Shown here: piece after piece, positions 27,272 through 35,574 of the stretch
How the letters are laid out: every line of letters begins with the position of its first letter
Position numbering within the stretch: position 1 is the first letter of the stretch
Source of the DNA: Rhizobium sp. L1K21
GTDB lineage: Bacteria; Pseudomonadota; Alphaproteobacteria; Rhizobiales; Rhizobiaceae
Assembly (NCBI RefSeq): GCF_024055895.1
Contig: NZ_JAMXLE010000001.1
Location: 1,178,001-1,242,000, forward strand
DNA: 64,000 nucleotides
Direction: 5' to 3'
The notes under the pieces: model-generated
Databases searched by the model: none
Seen by the model: only the letters and a program-made list of their open reading frames with translations
Told to the model about the DNA's origin: nothing
Program-made: the position numbers and the translations under genes

Positions 27272-27844
27272 ATGAACGCTCAACTTCAACCCACTGGCTC
27301 CGCCTATTTCATCGCCAAGGAAACGGAAGCCGCCGAAAATCACACGCTCTCGGTTCTCGTCAAAAACGAGCCGGGGGTGCTCGCCCGCGTGATCGGTCTG
27401 TTTTCCGGTCGGGGCTATAATATCGAAAGTCTCACGGTTTCGGAAACGGAGCATGAGGCGCACCTTTCGCGCATCACGATTGTCACGAATGGAACGCCGC
27501 ATGTTCTGGAGCAGATCAAGGCGCAGCTTGAACGCATTGTGCCGGTTCACCGGGTGGTGGACCTCACCGTTCGCGCCCGTCAGTTTGGCCATGAACGCCC
27601 GCTGGAGCGGGAAGTAGCGCTGGTGAAGGTTGCTGGCTCGGAGAACTATCGTGTGGAAGCGCTTCGCCTTGCCGATGCATTCCATGCCAAGGTGGCCGAT
27701 GCCACGGTGGAGCATTTCATCTTCGAAATCACCGGCAAACCTTCCAAGATCGATCAGTTCATCGCCATCATGAAGCCGCTCGGACTGATTGAAGTCTGCC
27801 GCACCGGCATTGCCGCCATGAACCGCGGCGCCCAGGGCATGTAA
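27272..27844 (+). CDS. ilvN: acetolactate synthase small (regulatory) subunit
   Basis: At 190 aa it has an N-terminal ACT domain (HTLSVLVKNEPGVLARVIGLFSGRGYNIESL) with the valine-binding fold and the C-terminal ALS_ss domain ending LIEVCRTGIAAMNRG. It confers valine feedback inhibition on the large subunit. It is cotranscribed with ilvB and closed by a strong intrinsic terminator. It may be called ilvH in relatives. Confidence 0.95.
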   Translation: MNAQLQPTGSAYFIAKETEAAENHTLSVLVKNEPGVLARVIGLFSGRGYNIESLTVSETEHEAHLSRITIVTNGTPHVLEQIKAQLERIVPVHRVVDLTVRARQFGHERPLEREVALVKVAGSENYRVEALRLADAFHAKVADATVEHFIFEITGKPSKIDQFIAIMKPLGLIEVCRTGIAAMNRGAQGM

Positions 27845-27869
27845 GAGCGTCGCGCTCTATAAGCTTTGA

Positions 27870-27899
27870 AGCCGTTCGTTTGCACGAGCGGCTTTTTTT
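27870..27899 (+). terminator. intrinsic terminator after ilvN
   Basis: AGCCGTTCG (27870-27878) pairs with CGAGCGGCT (27885-27893), followed by a T run. A small AGAGCG/CGCTCT hairpin (27844-27858) precedes it. Confidence 0.85.
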
Positions 27900-27988
27900 A
27901 TGCCTTCAGATGAACTTGTCACGGTAGCAATTTGAAACTGGAAATCTCTGCAAGGGTGGTCAATCTGAGATCTTGCTCGGAGCTATTT

Positions 27989-28582
27989 ATGGATATTGAG
28001 ACTTATTTGGCCTTGCTGGCGTTTGCACTGACTTCGTCGATTTCGCCTGGTCCCAATAATTTGATGCTCTTGGCTTCCGGTGTGAATTTCGGCTTTGTCC
28101 GGACGATCCCGCATATTGTCGGTATCGAAGCCGGTTTTAGCGGCCTGATCCTTGCTGTCGGGCTTGGGTTGGGTGTGCTTTTTGCCGTCGAACCACGTCT
28201 TTACATCGTCTTGAAGGTTATCGGCGGGTCCTATCTGCTGTGGATGGCGTGGAAGATTGCCACGACCCGTGAAATGGGCAGGGTACACGGCGAGGCAAAG
28301 CCATTTTCCTTCTGGCAGGCGGCGGGTTTTCAGTTCGTCAACCCGAAAGCCTGGGTCATGGCAATCGGTGCGAATACGGCATTTGCCGATCCAGAGCATT
28401 ATGTCTTCACGACGGGTCTCGTTTGCCTCGCATTCCTGTCCGTCGGTTTTTTTACGACAGGACTTTGGACCGTATTCGGAACCACTTTGAAGGTGTTTCT
28501 CAGCGATTCACAGCGGCTGAAGTGGTTCAACATCACAATGGCCGTCCTGCTGGTGCTCAGCCTTTGGCCGATGTTGGCGTGA
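27989..28582 (+). CDS. LysE family translocator
   Basis: At 197 aa with about six membrane helices, it starts MDIETYLALLAFALTSSISPGPNNLMLLASG; the SPGPNN motif is the LysE/RhtB family signature. Such proteins export amino acids or their analogues. GGAG lies 7 bases before the ATG at 27989; in-frame upstream sequence has no membrane-protein character. Substrate unknown; the ilv neighbours may be coincidental. Confidence 0.88.
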   Translation: MDIETYLALLAFALTSSISPGPNNLMLLASGVNFGFVRTIPHIVGIEAGFSGLILAVGLGLGVLFAVEPRLYIVLKVIGGSYLLWMAWKIATTREMGRVHGEAKPFSFWQAAGFQFVNPKAWVMAIGANTAFADPEHYVFTTGLVCLAFLSVGFFTTGLWTVFGTTLKVFLSDSQRLKWFNITMAVLLVLSLWPMLA

Positions 28583-28624
28583 AATCCGCCAGGCGGAGGG
28601 CTGCCGGTCGCTTAAAAGGGCGGC

Positions 28625-29395
28625 TCATCCTTGGAACTGACGATAACAGGAATCTGCAAGCTGCCTCAGCGTCTCGCGACTGGTCTCTCCGGTGATGGCG
28701 AAAGCGAGTGGTCCGTCCATCCAATAAAGCGTTTGTATGGGCCCCCGTTTATCGAACATGAAGGCAGTCTCCTCGTTTTCCGGTATACGCGCCAGGAGAA
28801 CGGTAAACCGCTCTCCGCTTTTGTCTTCATACATCAGCAGAGCGCCGGCGGAACCTTCGGCGGGAATGAGGCGGCCACCGACCAGTGAGAGGCCATCGGC
28901 CGAAAGGTCTGGTGCGGTGATTTTTGTGCCGAGCCGCTTCGATAGCCACTGAACCAGATGATCTTTCTCATCTGCCCAGACCTCGACGGGATGCCGTACC
29001 TCGGGAGCGTAAAGTGAATACGCTTCGCTTGCCTGCTCATAGATTGGCGTTGCCGTGGCCGCACTGCCGAGGAACGACGGGATAGACAGACCGGTCAAGG
29101 TTCCCAATATGAAAAGCGCTGCGGCAGCTGCGACCTGGCGAGATTTTGAAGCATTCAGGCGCTGTTTCCCGTGCCCGGCGTAAAGCAGTGCTTCGTCCTC
29201 AGACCTTGAAAGCGCATAGGGTTCATAAAGGTCCCGGATCGCGATGTTCTGCTCCTGCCAGCGACACACGCGTTCAGCGTCTTCTGGGTGGGCATCGAGC
29301 CACTGTTCAACCCGCACCATATCATCTGCGGCCAGTTGATCGTCGGCATAAGCGTGTAATTCATATTCGCTCACGGTTTTCGGTTTATCGTTCAT
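28625..29395 (-). CDS. anti-sigma factor, membrane-bound
   Basis: At 256 aa the N-terminal cytoplasmic part (SEYELHAYADDQLAADDMVRVEQWLDAHPEDAERV) is typical of anti-sigma factors with a small zinc-finger-like or ASD domain, but no Cys-rich zinc motif is present. One membrane helix follows at about residues 87-105, then a ~145-residue periplasmic domain. It overlaps the ECF sigma gene by 4 bp and should bind and inhibit that sigma factor until an envelope signal arrives. Confidence 0.85.
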   Translation of the reverse strand: MNDKPKTVSEYELHAYADDQLAADDMVRVEQWLDAHPEDAERVCRWQEQNIAIRDLYEPYALSRSEDEALLYAGHGKQRLNASKSRQVAAAAALFILGTLTGLSIPSFLGSAATATPIYEQASEAYSLYAPEVRHPVEVWADEKDHLVQWLSKRLGTKITAPDLSADGLSLVGGRLIPAEGSAGALLMYEDKSGERFTVLLARIPENEETAFMFDKRGPIQTLYWMDGPLAFAITGETSRETLRQLADSCYRQFQG

Positions 29396-29904
29396 TCGCT
29401 TCTCCGTAGCGGGATCACATTGCTCGATTGAAGCGCCTGCGCCAATTGACGGCGCGCCCGCGCCAGCCTTGACATCACTGTCCCTTCGGGAATTTGGAGA
29501 AGGTTTGCCGTTTCGCGGTAGCTCATGCCTTCCACCACCACCAACATGAGCACGGTTCTGAAATCCGGTGCAAGTCCATCCAGGGCTGCGGCGAGACGCC
29601 GTCGTTCCAGAGGGTCGCCGGGATAGGCGTTTTCCGCCGGTATCGAATCGGCGTCCTCAAAAGGCGCCAACGGCGCCCGTGCTGCTCGTTTGATGCCGTT
29701 GCGGTATAGATTTGTCATGATCGTGAAGGTCCAGGCTTTCAGGTTTGATCCCGACCATTGCGTTTGCCTTGAGAGCGCCTTTTCAACGCAATCCTGAAGC
29801 AGGTCCTCACCATCCGCATCTGACCGCGTCAGCGAGCGCGCATAACGCCTGAGCGACGGCATGAGTGAAAGCATGCCGTGCTCAAATTTCGTTTGTTCTC
29901 TCAT
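29392..29904 (-). CDS. ECF-family RNA polymerase sigma factor
   Basis: It contains sigma region 2 (LRRYARSLTRSDADGEDLLQDCVEKAL ... NLKAWTFTIMTNLYRN) and region 4 (LAPDFRTVLMLVVVEGMSYRETANLLQIPEGTVMSRLARAR). At about 170 aa it is a normal extracytoplasmic-function sigma factor. The start is uncertain: ATG 29904 begins MREQTKFEHG; an upstream in-frame ATG at 29946 would add 14 polar residues overlapping the preceding gene. It is followed directly by its anti-sigma partner. Confidence 0.9.
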   Translation of the reverse strand: MREQTKFEHGMLSLMPSLRRYARSLTRSDADGEDLLQDCVEKALSRQTQWSGSNLKAWTFTIMTNLYRNGIKRAARAPLAPFEDADSIPAENAYPGDPLERRRLAAALDGLAPDFRTVLMLVVVEGMSYRETANLLQIPEGTVMSRLARARRQLAQALQSSNVIPLRRSE

Positions 29905-29929
29905 CTCGAGAGTGTTGTCTTTTTCCCCA

Positions 29930-30301
29930 TCAGGGCCGCGCGACATCCCAAACGCCTTTCACGCCATCGCCGGTTGTGTCGCCCTTCTTTTCGTCCTTGA
30001 CCCAGAAGTAGAGCGGCATGCCGTCCTTTGCCCATTGCTTGGAGCCGTCCTTGCGTTCCACAAGCGTGTATGCGCCTTCAGCTTTTGCGCCGTCTTCTGC
30101 GATCAGCGGCGGCCAGTTCTGGGCGCAGGCATCATAGCAATTTGTAACGCCGGGCTGGTCGTTCTTGAAAGTATAGAGGGTCATTTCATTTTCACCGGCC
30201 AGGACATCCCCCTTATCGGTTTTCACCGTGATCGTGGGCTGAGCATAGGCGACAGAAACGCTTGCCAGAAGTATGAACGTCGCGGAAATTTGGGCCTTCA
30301 T
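29930..30301 (-). CDS. secreted COG4315-type repeat protein
   Basis: This 123-aa protein has a signal peptide (MKAQISATFILLASVSVAYA) and motifs MTLYTFKNDQPGVTNCYDACAQNWPP and MPLYFWVKDEKKGDTTGD, typical of the secreted repeat family PF03640/COG4315. It has two Cys (in NCYDAC) that could bind a ligand or form a disulfide. It is first in the operon with an ECF sigma and anti-sigma, so it is a likely target or sensor accessory of that system. Function is unknown. Confidence 0.82.
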   Translation of the reverse strand: MKAQISATFILLASVSVAYAQPTITVKTDKGDVLAGENEMTLYTFKNDQPGVTNCYDACAQNWPPLIAEDGAKAEGAYTLVERKDGSKQWAKDGMPLYFWVKDEKKGDTTGDGVKGVWDVARP

Positions 30302-30355
30302 GTTGGTCTCCCATTTTTGAAGTTAAGACGGCTTTTGCCGGCTGTGAACATGGTT

Positions 30356-30384
30356 GAGACAATCGGGGTGCGCCTTTTATTCCC
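30356..30384 (-). promoter_or_regulatory. candidate ECF-type promoter of the sigma/anti-sigma operon
   Basis: On the minus strand GGGAATAAA (complement of 30376-30384) is followed after 15 bases by GTCTC (complement of 30356-30360), about 55 bp before the first gene. GGAA-type -35 boxes and GTC-type -10 boxes are typical of ECF sigma factors, suggesting autoregulation; unproven. Confidence 0.4.
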
Positions 30385-30477
30385 GCGCGCAGGATTATTT
30401 TGATACCGGCCTCACTATAATGGGCGATTTGATGATTTACCTTGCATGTGGCGGCCGAATCCTGCCACTCGAGTTTC

Positions 30478-31605
30478 ATGGAATTCGCACCTCAACAGGA
30501 TGACGCGCTCAAGGCGGTTTCGAAGTGGCTGAAGGAAGGGCGCTCGCCGCTTTTCCGGCTTTTTGGCTATGCGGGAACCGGCAAGACCACGCTTGCGCGC
30601 TATTTTGCTGAAAATGTGGATGGTGACGTCCTGTTTGCTGCGTTTACCGGCAAAGCGGCGCAAGTGTTGCGCTCGCGTGGGGCCACCAATGCCAGCACAA
30701 TCCACTCGCTGATCTATCGTCCGCGCGGCGAGGAAGAGGTGGCGGATGAGGAAACCGGCAAAACCTCAGTGACGCCCATGTTTGCGCTCAACCGGCAAAG
30801 CCCGGTATCCAAAGCGGCCCTCATTGTCATCGATGAGTGCTCGATGGTTGATGAAACGCTTGGCCGCGATCTCATGAGTTTCGGCACGCCGATCCTTGTT
30901 TTGGGTGATCCGGGCCAGTTGCCGCCGGTGACGGGTGGTGGTTTCTTCACCGATGCGGAGCCGGATTTTCTGCTGACGGAAATTCATCGTCAGGCGCGCG
31001 ACAACCCCATCATCGAGCTTGCCATGCATGTGCGTGAGGGCAAGGAGCTGATGTATGGCGACTGGGGGACCGCGCAGGTCATTTCCAGAAACGAGGTGGA
31101 TCAGGATCTGGTGCTGGGCGCCGATCAGGTTCTTGTCGGCACCAACAAGACCCGGCGACGCTATAACAAGCGTTTGCGCGAGCTGAAGGGGTTCACCGCC
31201 GATTATCCGCAAGCCGGCGACAAGCTCGTATGTCTGCGTAACGATCCGCAAAAGGGGCTTTTAAACGGCTCGCTCTGGCAGGTGATGACCTCGTCTAAGG
31301 AGACGGTGAAGCCCGGGATCAACCTGCTGATCCGGCCTGAGGACGACGATATGGATCGGGGGGCTGCGAAGATCAAGCTGCTCAAGGCTGCCTTTGAGGA
31401 ACTGGACACGGAAATACCGTGGTCGACGCGCAAGCGTTTTGACGAATTCGACTACGGCTATGCGCTCACCGTGCACAAGGCGCAGGGTTCGCAGTGGAAT
31501 GAGGTCGTGTTGTTTGACGAGAGCTGGGCGTTCCGCGACAGCCGGGAGCGCTGGCTTTATACGGCTGTGACGCGCGCAGCCGAGCGCCTGACGATCGTGC
31601 GGTGA
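30478..31605 (+). CDS. RecD-like/UvrD-C ATP-dependent DNA helicase
   Basis: At 375 aa this is a superfamily 1B helicase. It has Walker A LFGYAGTGKTTLARYF, Walker B IVIDECSMVDE, motif III LGDPGQLPPVTGGGFF, a beta-hairpin region and the C-terminal ALTVHKAQGSQWNEV and YTAVTRAAERL. It lacks the long N-terminal part of RecD2, like the small exodeoxyribonuclease V-type helicases common in alphaproteobacteria. The start is ATG 30478 (MEFAPQQDDAL); the upstream in-frame codons look non-coding. Confidence 0.88.
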   Translation: MEFAPQQDDALKAVSKWLKEGRSPLFRLFGYAGTGKTTLARYFAENVDGDVLFAAFTGKAAQVLRSRGATNASTIHSLIYRPRGEEEVADEETGKTSVTPMFALNRQSPVSKAALIVIDECSMVDETLGRDLMSFGTPILVLGDPGQLPPVTGGGFFTDAEPDFLLTEIHRQARDNPIIELAMHVREGKELMYGDWGTAQVISRNEVDQDLVLGADQVLVGTNKTRRRYNKRLRELKGFTADYPQAGDKLVCLRNDPQKGLLNGSLWQVMTSSKETVKPGINLLIRPEDDDMDRGAAKIKLLKAAFEELDTEIPWSTRKRFDEFDYGYALTVHKAQGSQWNEVVLFDESWAFRDSRERWLYTAVTRAAERLTIVR

Positions 31606-31628
31606 GGGCGGCAAACTCCAGCCCAAAA

Positions 31629-32318
31629 TCAGGTTTCGACGATTCCCAGCATGATGGCCTTGGCAACGGCCTGGAACCTGTTGTTCGTCCCCAGTTTCGA
31701 GATGATGCCTGCTTCGAGCGCTGCAATCTCTGCGGGTGTCTTTTCCATGGCATGGGTCAGCCGTGTGCTCGAATAGCCTTCGGCGATCAGCGATATGCAC
31801 TGCAGTTCAAGCTTGGTCAGGACTTCGTTCTGACGGTTATCGTTCGTCTCGTCCTCGTCGCCGTTCAATTGGCCGATCAGGCTGCCCAACTGCCCGATTT
31901 GCCGCAGAATGGTGGACTGCTCGGCCTGCAGTTCGCGCCGTCGAATCTCCAGGAAATGCTGAAAAATGCTGTCAGCTTCCCGCCTTGAAGAGGCCTTCGC
32001 AAGGTCTTTCATCAATTCCTGAATGATGATGATCGGCATCCCGGTTTCGCGGCAGGCATTGATAATCGCCATGCGCTGTGCCTGTTCGCGATCATAGACC
32101 CGCATCAGACCAATGCGGCCGGCTTTCAAAAGCCCTTTTTCTTCGTAAAAATGCAGCGTTCGATGCGTTACGCCGAAGGCGTCAGCCATGTCGGCAATGC
32201 CGATGGCGCCAGAAGGCAGCTGTTTTGGTAGCTCTATGGCCGGCAGAAACCCACTATCGGCGTCGGCCTCGTAGACCCCATTTTCGGCCTGTTGGCTTGC
32301 ATGTGCTTCTTCTGACAT
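31629..32318 (-). CDS. MerR-type regulator fused to a LuxR-type C-terminal HTH
   Basis: This 229-aa protein has an unusual order. After a ~35-residue acidic leader comes a MerR winged HTH (IGIADMADAFGVTHRTLHFYEEKGLLKAGRIGLMRVYD). A helical dimerisation segment (about 90-155) follows. The C-terminal ~65 residues (LTKLELQCISLIAEGYSSTRLTHAMEKTPAEIAALEAGIISKLGTNNRFQAVAKA) match the LuxR/GerE HTH pattern. Two DNA-binding domains in one chain suggest bridging or dual regulation. No Cys-based metal site is visible. An inverted repeat lies 108-126 bp upstream. Confidence 0.8.
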   Translation of the reverse strand: MSEEAHASQQAENGVYEADADSGFLPAIELPKQLPSGAIGIADMADAFGVTHRTLHFYEEKGLLKAGRIGLMRVYDREQAQRMAIINACRETGMPIIIIQELMKDLAKASSRREADSIFQHFLEIRRRELQAEQSTILRQIGQLGSLIGQLNGDEDETNDNRQNEVLTKLELQCISLIAEGYSSTRLTHAMEKTPAEIAALEAGIISKLGTNNRFQAVAKAIMLGIVET

Positions 32319-32425
32319 GAAATATCCGCCTTCCAGTCAGGTGTGAAAATCTACAGGGTTGACCGACCACCTATCGAACCCGATTAGCTCCTTCCCCTAT
32401 CGGCAGCATTCTGACCCTGCGTTAA

Positions 32426-32444
32426 CATGTGAAGTTTTCACATG
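32426..32444. promoter_or_regulatory. inverted repeat between the MerR-LuxR gene and pdxJ
   Basis: CATGTGAA-GTT-TTCACATG is a perfect 8-bp-arm repeat; outer flanks GTTAA and GTCAAC extend the symmetry imperfectly. A half-site-like GTGTGAAAA occurs at 32341-32349. This is a candidate operator for the MerR-LuxR protein. Confidence 0.5.
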
Positions 32445-32691
32445 GTCAACATTCTACAACCGATTCGTTTCCATTGTAAGTCAAGAGAAATAGGGGATCG
32501 GAACTGTTCGTTGCCGGCAGGCAATTTCAGGCAATGTGCAACGCGAATATGCTGTTCTATATTGGTCGTTCGGGATTTCGTGCCTCTTCGTTTTATGAAA
32601 TTTAATGATGCGATATCGCGCAAAACCATTGGCAAAAGCCGTTGTTCGGCAATAACTTCGCTTCGACGTGTTTTAAGAAAGCTGAATTGCC
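32445..32691. other. AT-rich intergenic region upstream of pdxJ, no gene recognised
   Basis: About 250 bases with lower GC than the surroundings. No ORF with family features and no clear RNA structure. It should contain the pdxJ promoter; none is clear by eye. Confidence 0.4.
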
Positions 32692-33441
32692 ATGCCTGCA
32701 AAATTGTCTGTGAACCTGAACGCGATAGCCATGCTGAGGAACCGGCGTGATCTGCCCTGGCCGAGTGTCACCGGCCTTGGGCAAATTGCGTTGGAGGCGG
32801 GCGCGCATGGCTTGACGGTTCATCCGCGTCCCGACCAACGGCATATCCGGTTTTCAGACCTGCCTGAAATTCGCGCGCTGATAGACGATGCCTTTCCGCA
32901 GGCCGAATTCAATATGGAAGGCTATCCGACCGAGGAATTTCTTCAGCTGGTGGAAGCCCACCAGCCGGAGCAGGTGACGCTGGTTCCCGACGATCCGGCG
33001 CAGGCTACATCCGACCATGGCTGGGATTTCCGCAAACATCATGACGTGCTGCAGTCCGTCTGCATGAGACTGAAAGATGGCGGTTTTCGCATTTCGCTTT
33101 TTGCCGACGGCGATGCCGATCGCGAGGCACTTGAACTGGCCAAAGATGCCGGTGCCGATCGCATCGAGCTCTACACCGGACCCTATGGCGGGTGCTACGA
33201 TGCGCCGAAGCACGCTGAAGAATTGTTGGAAATGCTGGGGCAAACGGCTGATATTGCGCACAAGTTGGGGCTTGGCGTGAATGCCGGTCACGACCTGACC
33301 GTCGAAAACCTGCCGCCGCTTGCCGCACGCATCCCCAATCTCGCCGAGGTCTCCATCGGACACGGCCTGACCGCTGATGCGCTGATTCATGGTATGGCGG
33401 AGACAGTGCGTCGTTTTCGTGGGGCTTGTGGCGATCTTTGA
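32692..33441 (+). CDS. pdxJ: pyridoxine 5'-phosphate synthase
   Basis: At 249 aa the protein begins [24 protein letters not shown] and contains [50 protein letters not shown] and [14 protein letters not shown], all typical PdxJ motifs. It condenses 3-amino-2-oxopropyl phosphate with deoxyxylulose 5-phosphate to make vitamin B6 phosphate. The DDP...TSDHGWD variant is the usual alphaproteobacterial form. It is monocistronic here. Confidence 0.95.
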   Translation: MPAKLSVNLNAIAMLRNRRDLPWPSVTGLGQIALEAGAHGLTVHPRPDQRHIRFSDLPEIRALIDDAFPQAEFNMEGYPTEEFLQLVEAHQPEQVTLVPDDPAQATSDHGWDFRKHHDVLQSVCMRLKDGGFRISLFADGDADREALELAKDAGADRIELYTGPYGGCYDAPKHAEELLEMLGQTADIAHKLGLGVNAGHDLTVENLPPLAARIPNLAEVSIGHGLTADALIHGMAETVRRFRGACGDL

Positions 33442-33484
33442 GGCGGCTCGGCTGCATGCCGCGCCACCTGTCTGGATTATTATA

Positions 33485-34783
33485 TCAGGCCAGAGCTTTG
33501 TGAATATCTGCAGCCGTGGCTTCAGCTGACTGGTAGGCTCCACCCACTGTCATGACCAGATCTGCGCCCAGCGTATCGCCGGCAAAGAAGATGCGGTTTT
33601 CCATGGGTGCGCCGAAGTCGTCGCGTGGGCTGCCCGTGCCTGGAAGCACATGGGCATAACTTCCATGTGCGAAGGGGTCTGATCGCCACTCGCTCAACAG
33701 GCCACCGCGCACCTCACCAACGGCAGATGTGCCAGCAATGGCAGCCAGTACCGATTTTGCCTCATCCATTGCAGCGGCCTCGCCGGCGTCGATGACGGCA
33801 CGTGCAGCATCGCCGCCAAGCATCAGGGTCACAACCTCTTCGCCCGGTGCATGGTGCAAAGCATGGAGTTCGCCGTTCAGGAAGCGGGCGCTATCGATGC
33901 TATAGATTGGCAGTTCATCCATCGGCTTTTCGGTTTTCAAAGTAACCTTGGTGAATACGCCCATCGGCAGCCGTTCGATGGCTGCCTGTTTGGCCGCTGG
34001 CAGGGCGGGGTGGAATTGAATTCCGGGGCTGGCAGCCAGCACTGCGGGCGGAACCGTGATCAGGCAGGTCTTTGCTCGAACCTTGCCGAATGCGCCCGAG
34101 ACCTCAACGACGCCCGGCATGGACCAATCGATCTGATCGACCTGCGAACGCAGCTCGACTGGAATACCTGCGCCGAAGCGTTGGATGAACGCGCCCATAC
34201 CGCCTTCGACTGTGAAATCGATGTTCTCGTCAGCCATCATGGCCACGTCGAGCGCTGCTATCTTGTCTGGCTCTTCGCCAATGGCAAAGGCAATGACTTC
34301 AGCCGATAGTGCGCTATCGCCCTTGGCGAAGTCCGCCAGTGAGGCGGTGGCGAGCTGCTGCTGGTTTTCATAAAACTGGGCGTAGAGGGCTTCAGTGCTT
34401 TGCGCCAAAACAGCCTCTGCACCCTCGGCAAAAACACCCGGGCCTTCAAAAAAGCGTCCCTCGGCGCGTGATGATGGCGTCAAGGCCAATTGTTCGCCGC
34501 GCGCAACTGGCACCATTGGATTGATATCTCCGTTGTGGAGCCAGTGCGCACCGCGGTCGACCGGAACACCCATGAAATCCTGCGTAAGGGTTCTGCCTCC
34601 GATGCGGTCACGTGCTTCCAGAACAATGAAACTGTGGCCAAGTGCGCCAAGACGGCGCGCCGCCGCGAGGCCGGCAACGCCAGCTCCGATGATAACGACG
34701 TCGTAATCTGTGCTGGCTGCGAAGGTCCGCCCGGCAAGTCCGAGCATGGCGGTGGTGGCAATAAAGCTTCGACGATTGAGCAT
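33485..34783 (-). CDS. Tat-exported flavin amine oxidase
   Basis: This 432-aa protein has a twin-arginine signal (NRRSFIATTAMLGLAG), so it is probably folded in the cytoplasm with FAD and exported. The FAD-binding motif DVVIIGAGVAGLAAARRLGALG is followed by the ERIGGRTL-like EARDRIGGRTLTQDF. The C-terminus (RIFFAGDTLGADLVMTVGGAYQSA) is typical of monoamine/polyamine oxidases. ATG 34783 has an AGGGG Shine-Dalgarno. It is divergent from a TetR gene with a shared operator-like palindrome. Confidence 0.9.
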   Translation of the reverse strand: MLNRRSFIATTAMLGLAGRTFAASTDYDVVIIGAGVAGLAAARRLGALGHSFIVLEARDRIGGRTLTQDFMGVPVDRGAHWLHNGDINPMVPVARGEQLALTPSSRAEGRFFEGPGVFAEGAEAVLAQSTEALYAQFYENQQQLATASLADFAKGDSALSAEVIAFAIGEEPDKIAALDVAMMADENIDFTVEGGMGAFIQRFGAGIPVELRSQVDQIDWSMPGVVEVSGAFGKVRAKTCLITVPPAVLAASPGIQFHPALPAAKQAAIERLPMGVFTKVTLKTEKPMDELPIYSIDSARFLNGELHALHHAPGEEVVTLMLGGDAARAVIDAGEAAAMDEAKSVLAAIAGTSAVGEVRGGLLSEWRSDPFAHGSYAHVLPGTGSPRDDFGAPMENRIFFAGDTLGADLVMTVGGAYQSAEATAADIHKALA

Positions 34784-34823
34784 TTGAAAGTTCCCCTCTT
34801 TTACGAGGATATTCTCACATTTG

Positions 34824-34845
34824 ATTATACGAGGCAAGTCTCGTA
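34824..34845. promoter_or_regulatory. divergent promoter and operator between amine oxidase and tetR
   Basis: The inverted repeat TACGAG-N6-CTCGTA covers 34828-34845. On the minus strand a perfect TATAAT (34824-34829) overlaps its end, serving the amine oxidase. On the plus strand TTGATT (34821-34826), a 17-bp spacer and TAAATT (34844-34849) flank the repeat. A TetR dimer bound here would block both promoters. Confidence 0.6.
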
Positions 34846-34855
34846 AATTTGGAGC

Positions 34856-35473
34856 ATGACAGCCAGAACGATTCGCCCGGGACGACAAGCGCGGGGGCAA
34901 GCGCATATTCAACGTATTCTCGATTCCGCAGCGGCCTTGATTGCTCAATCCGGTGTTGACGGTCTTACAATGTCGGCGATCGGGGAGGCTGCGGGCAGTG
35001 CGCCGGGTTCGCTCTATCAATTCTTCTCCAACCGCGAGGCCTTGATTGAAGCACTGGCAGAACGGGAGGCCGCAATTGTGGAAGCGTGTGTCCTATCGGC
35101 GCTTGAGTCCTGGAACAGTCGCCAATCCAAAACGCCCATGTCGCTGATGGATGCTTTGTTGCCGCCGCTTTTCGAAACATATCAGGCAAGGCCCGCTTGG
35201 GGAGAGCTGCTTCATGCTCTGGCGCGACGCGGAGCGCCAGGTGATGTGGAGCAGGCACTTGACGCAAGTATACAAATGCCTCTGGCGGCAGCGTTGTCGT
35301 TGCTTTGTCCTCAAGCGAGCGCTGATCGATGCATGCTGGCTGCCGCAATGTTGCTGAATTTCGGTCATGCCGGATTGTTGGCGGCCTGCGCAGATACCAG
35401 TGGTTCCGTATATGGCGAAGTGCGGCGTGCACTCAATGCCTATGTGACAGATTGGGCGCGCAACGAAGGCTGA
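34856..35473 (+). CDS. TetR-family transcriptional regulator
   Basis: At 205 aa it has an N-terminal HTH (IQRILDSAAALIAQSGVDGLTMSAIGEAAGSAPGSLYQFFSNREALIEAL) of TetR type and a helical ligand domain. Its ATG lies about 6-7 bases after a good -10 element, so the mRNA is probably leaderless; GGAG is only one base from the ATG and too close to act. It likely represses the divergent amine oxidase gene and itself. Confidence 0.9.
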   Translation: MTARTIRPGRQARGQAHIQRILDSAAALIAQSGVDGLTMSAIGEAAGSAPGSLYQFFSNREALIEALAEREAAIVEACVLSALESWNSRQSKTPMSLMDALLPPLFETYQARPAWGELLHALARRGAPGDVEQALDASIQMPLAAALSLLCPQASADRCMLAAAMLLNFGHAGLLAACADTSGSVYGEVRRALNAYVTDWARNEG

Positions 35474-35574
35474 GCGGGCCGCTCAGTGAGGCAAGCGGCG
35501 TTTTGTCCGATGAAAAAATGACGAGGCCGCCGGATGATTTCCAGCGGCCTCCTTTCATACAATCGAATACGCGA

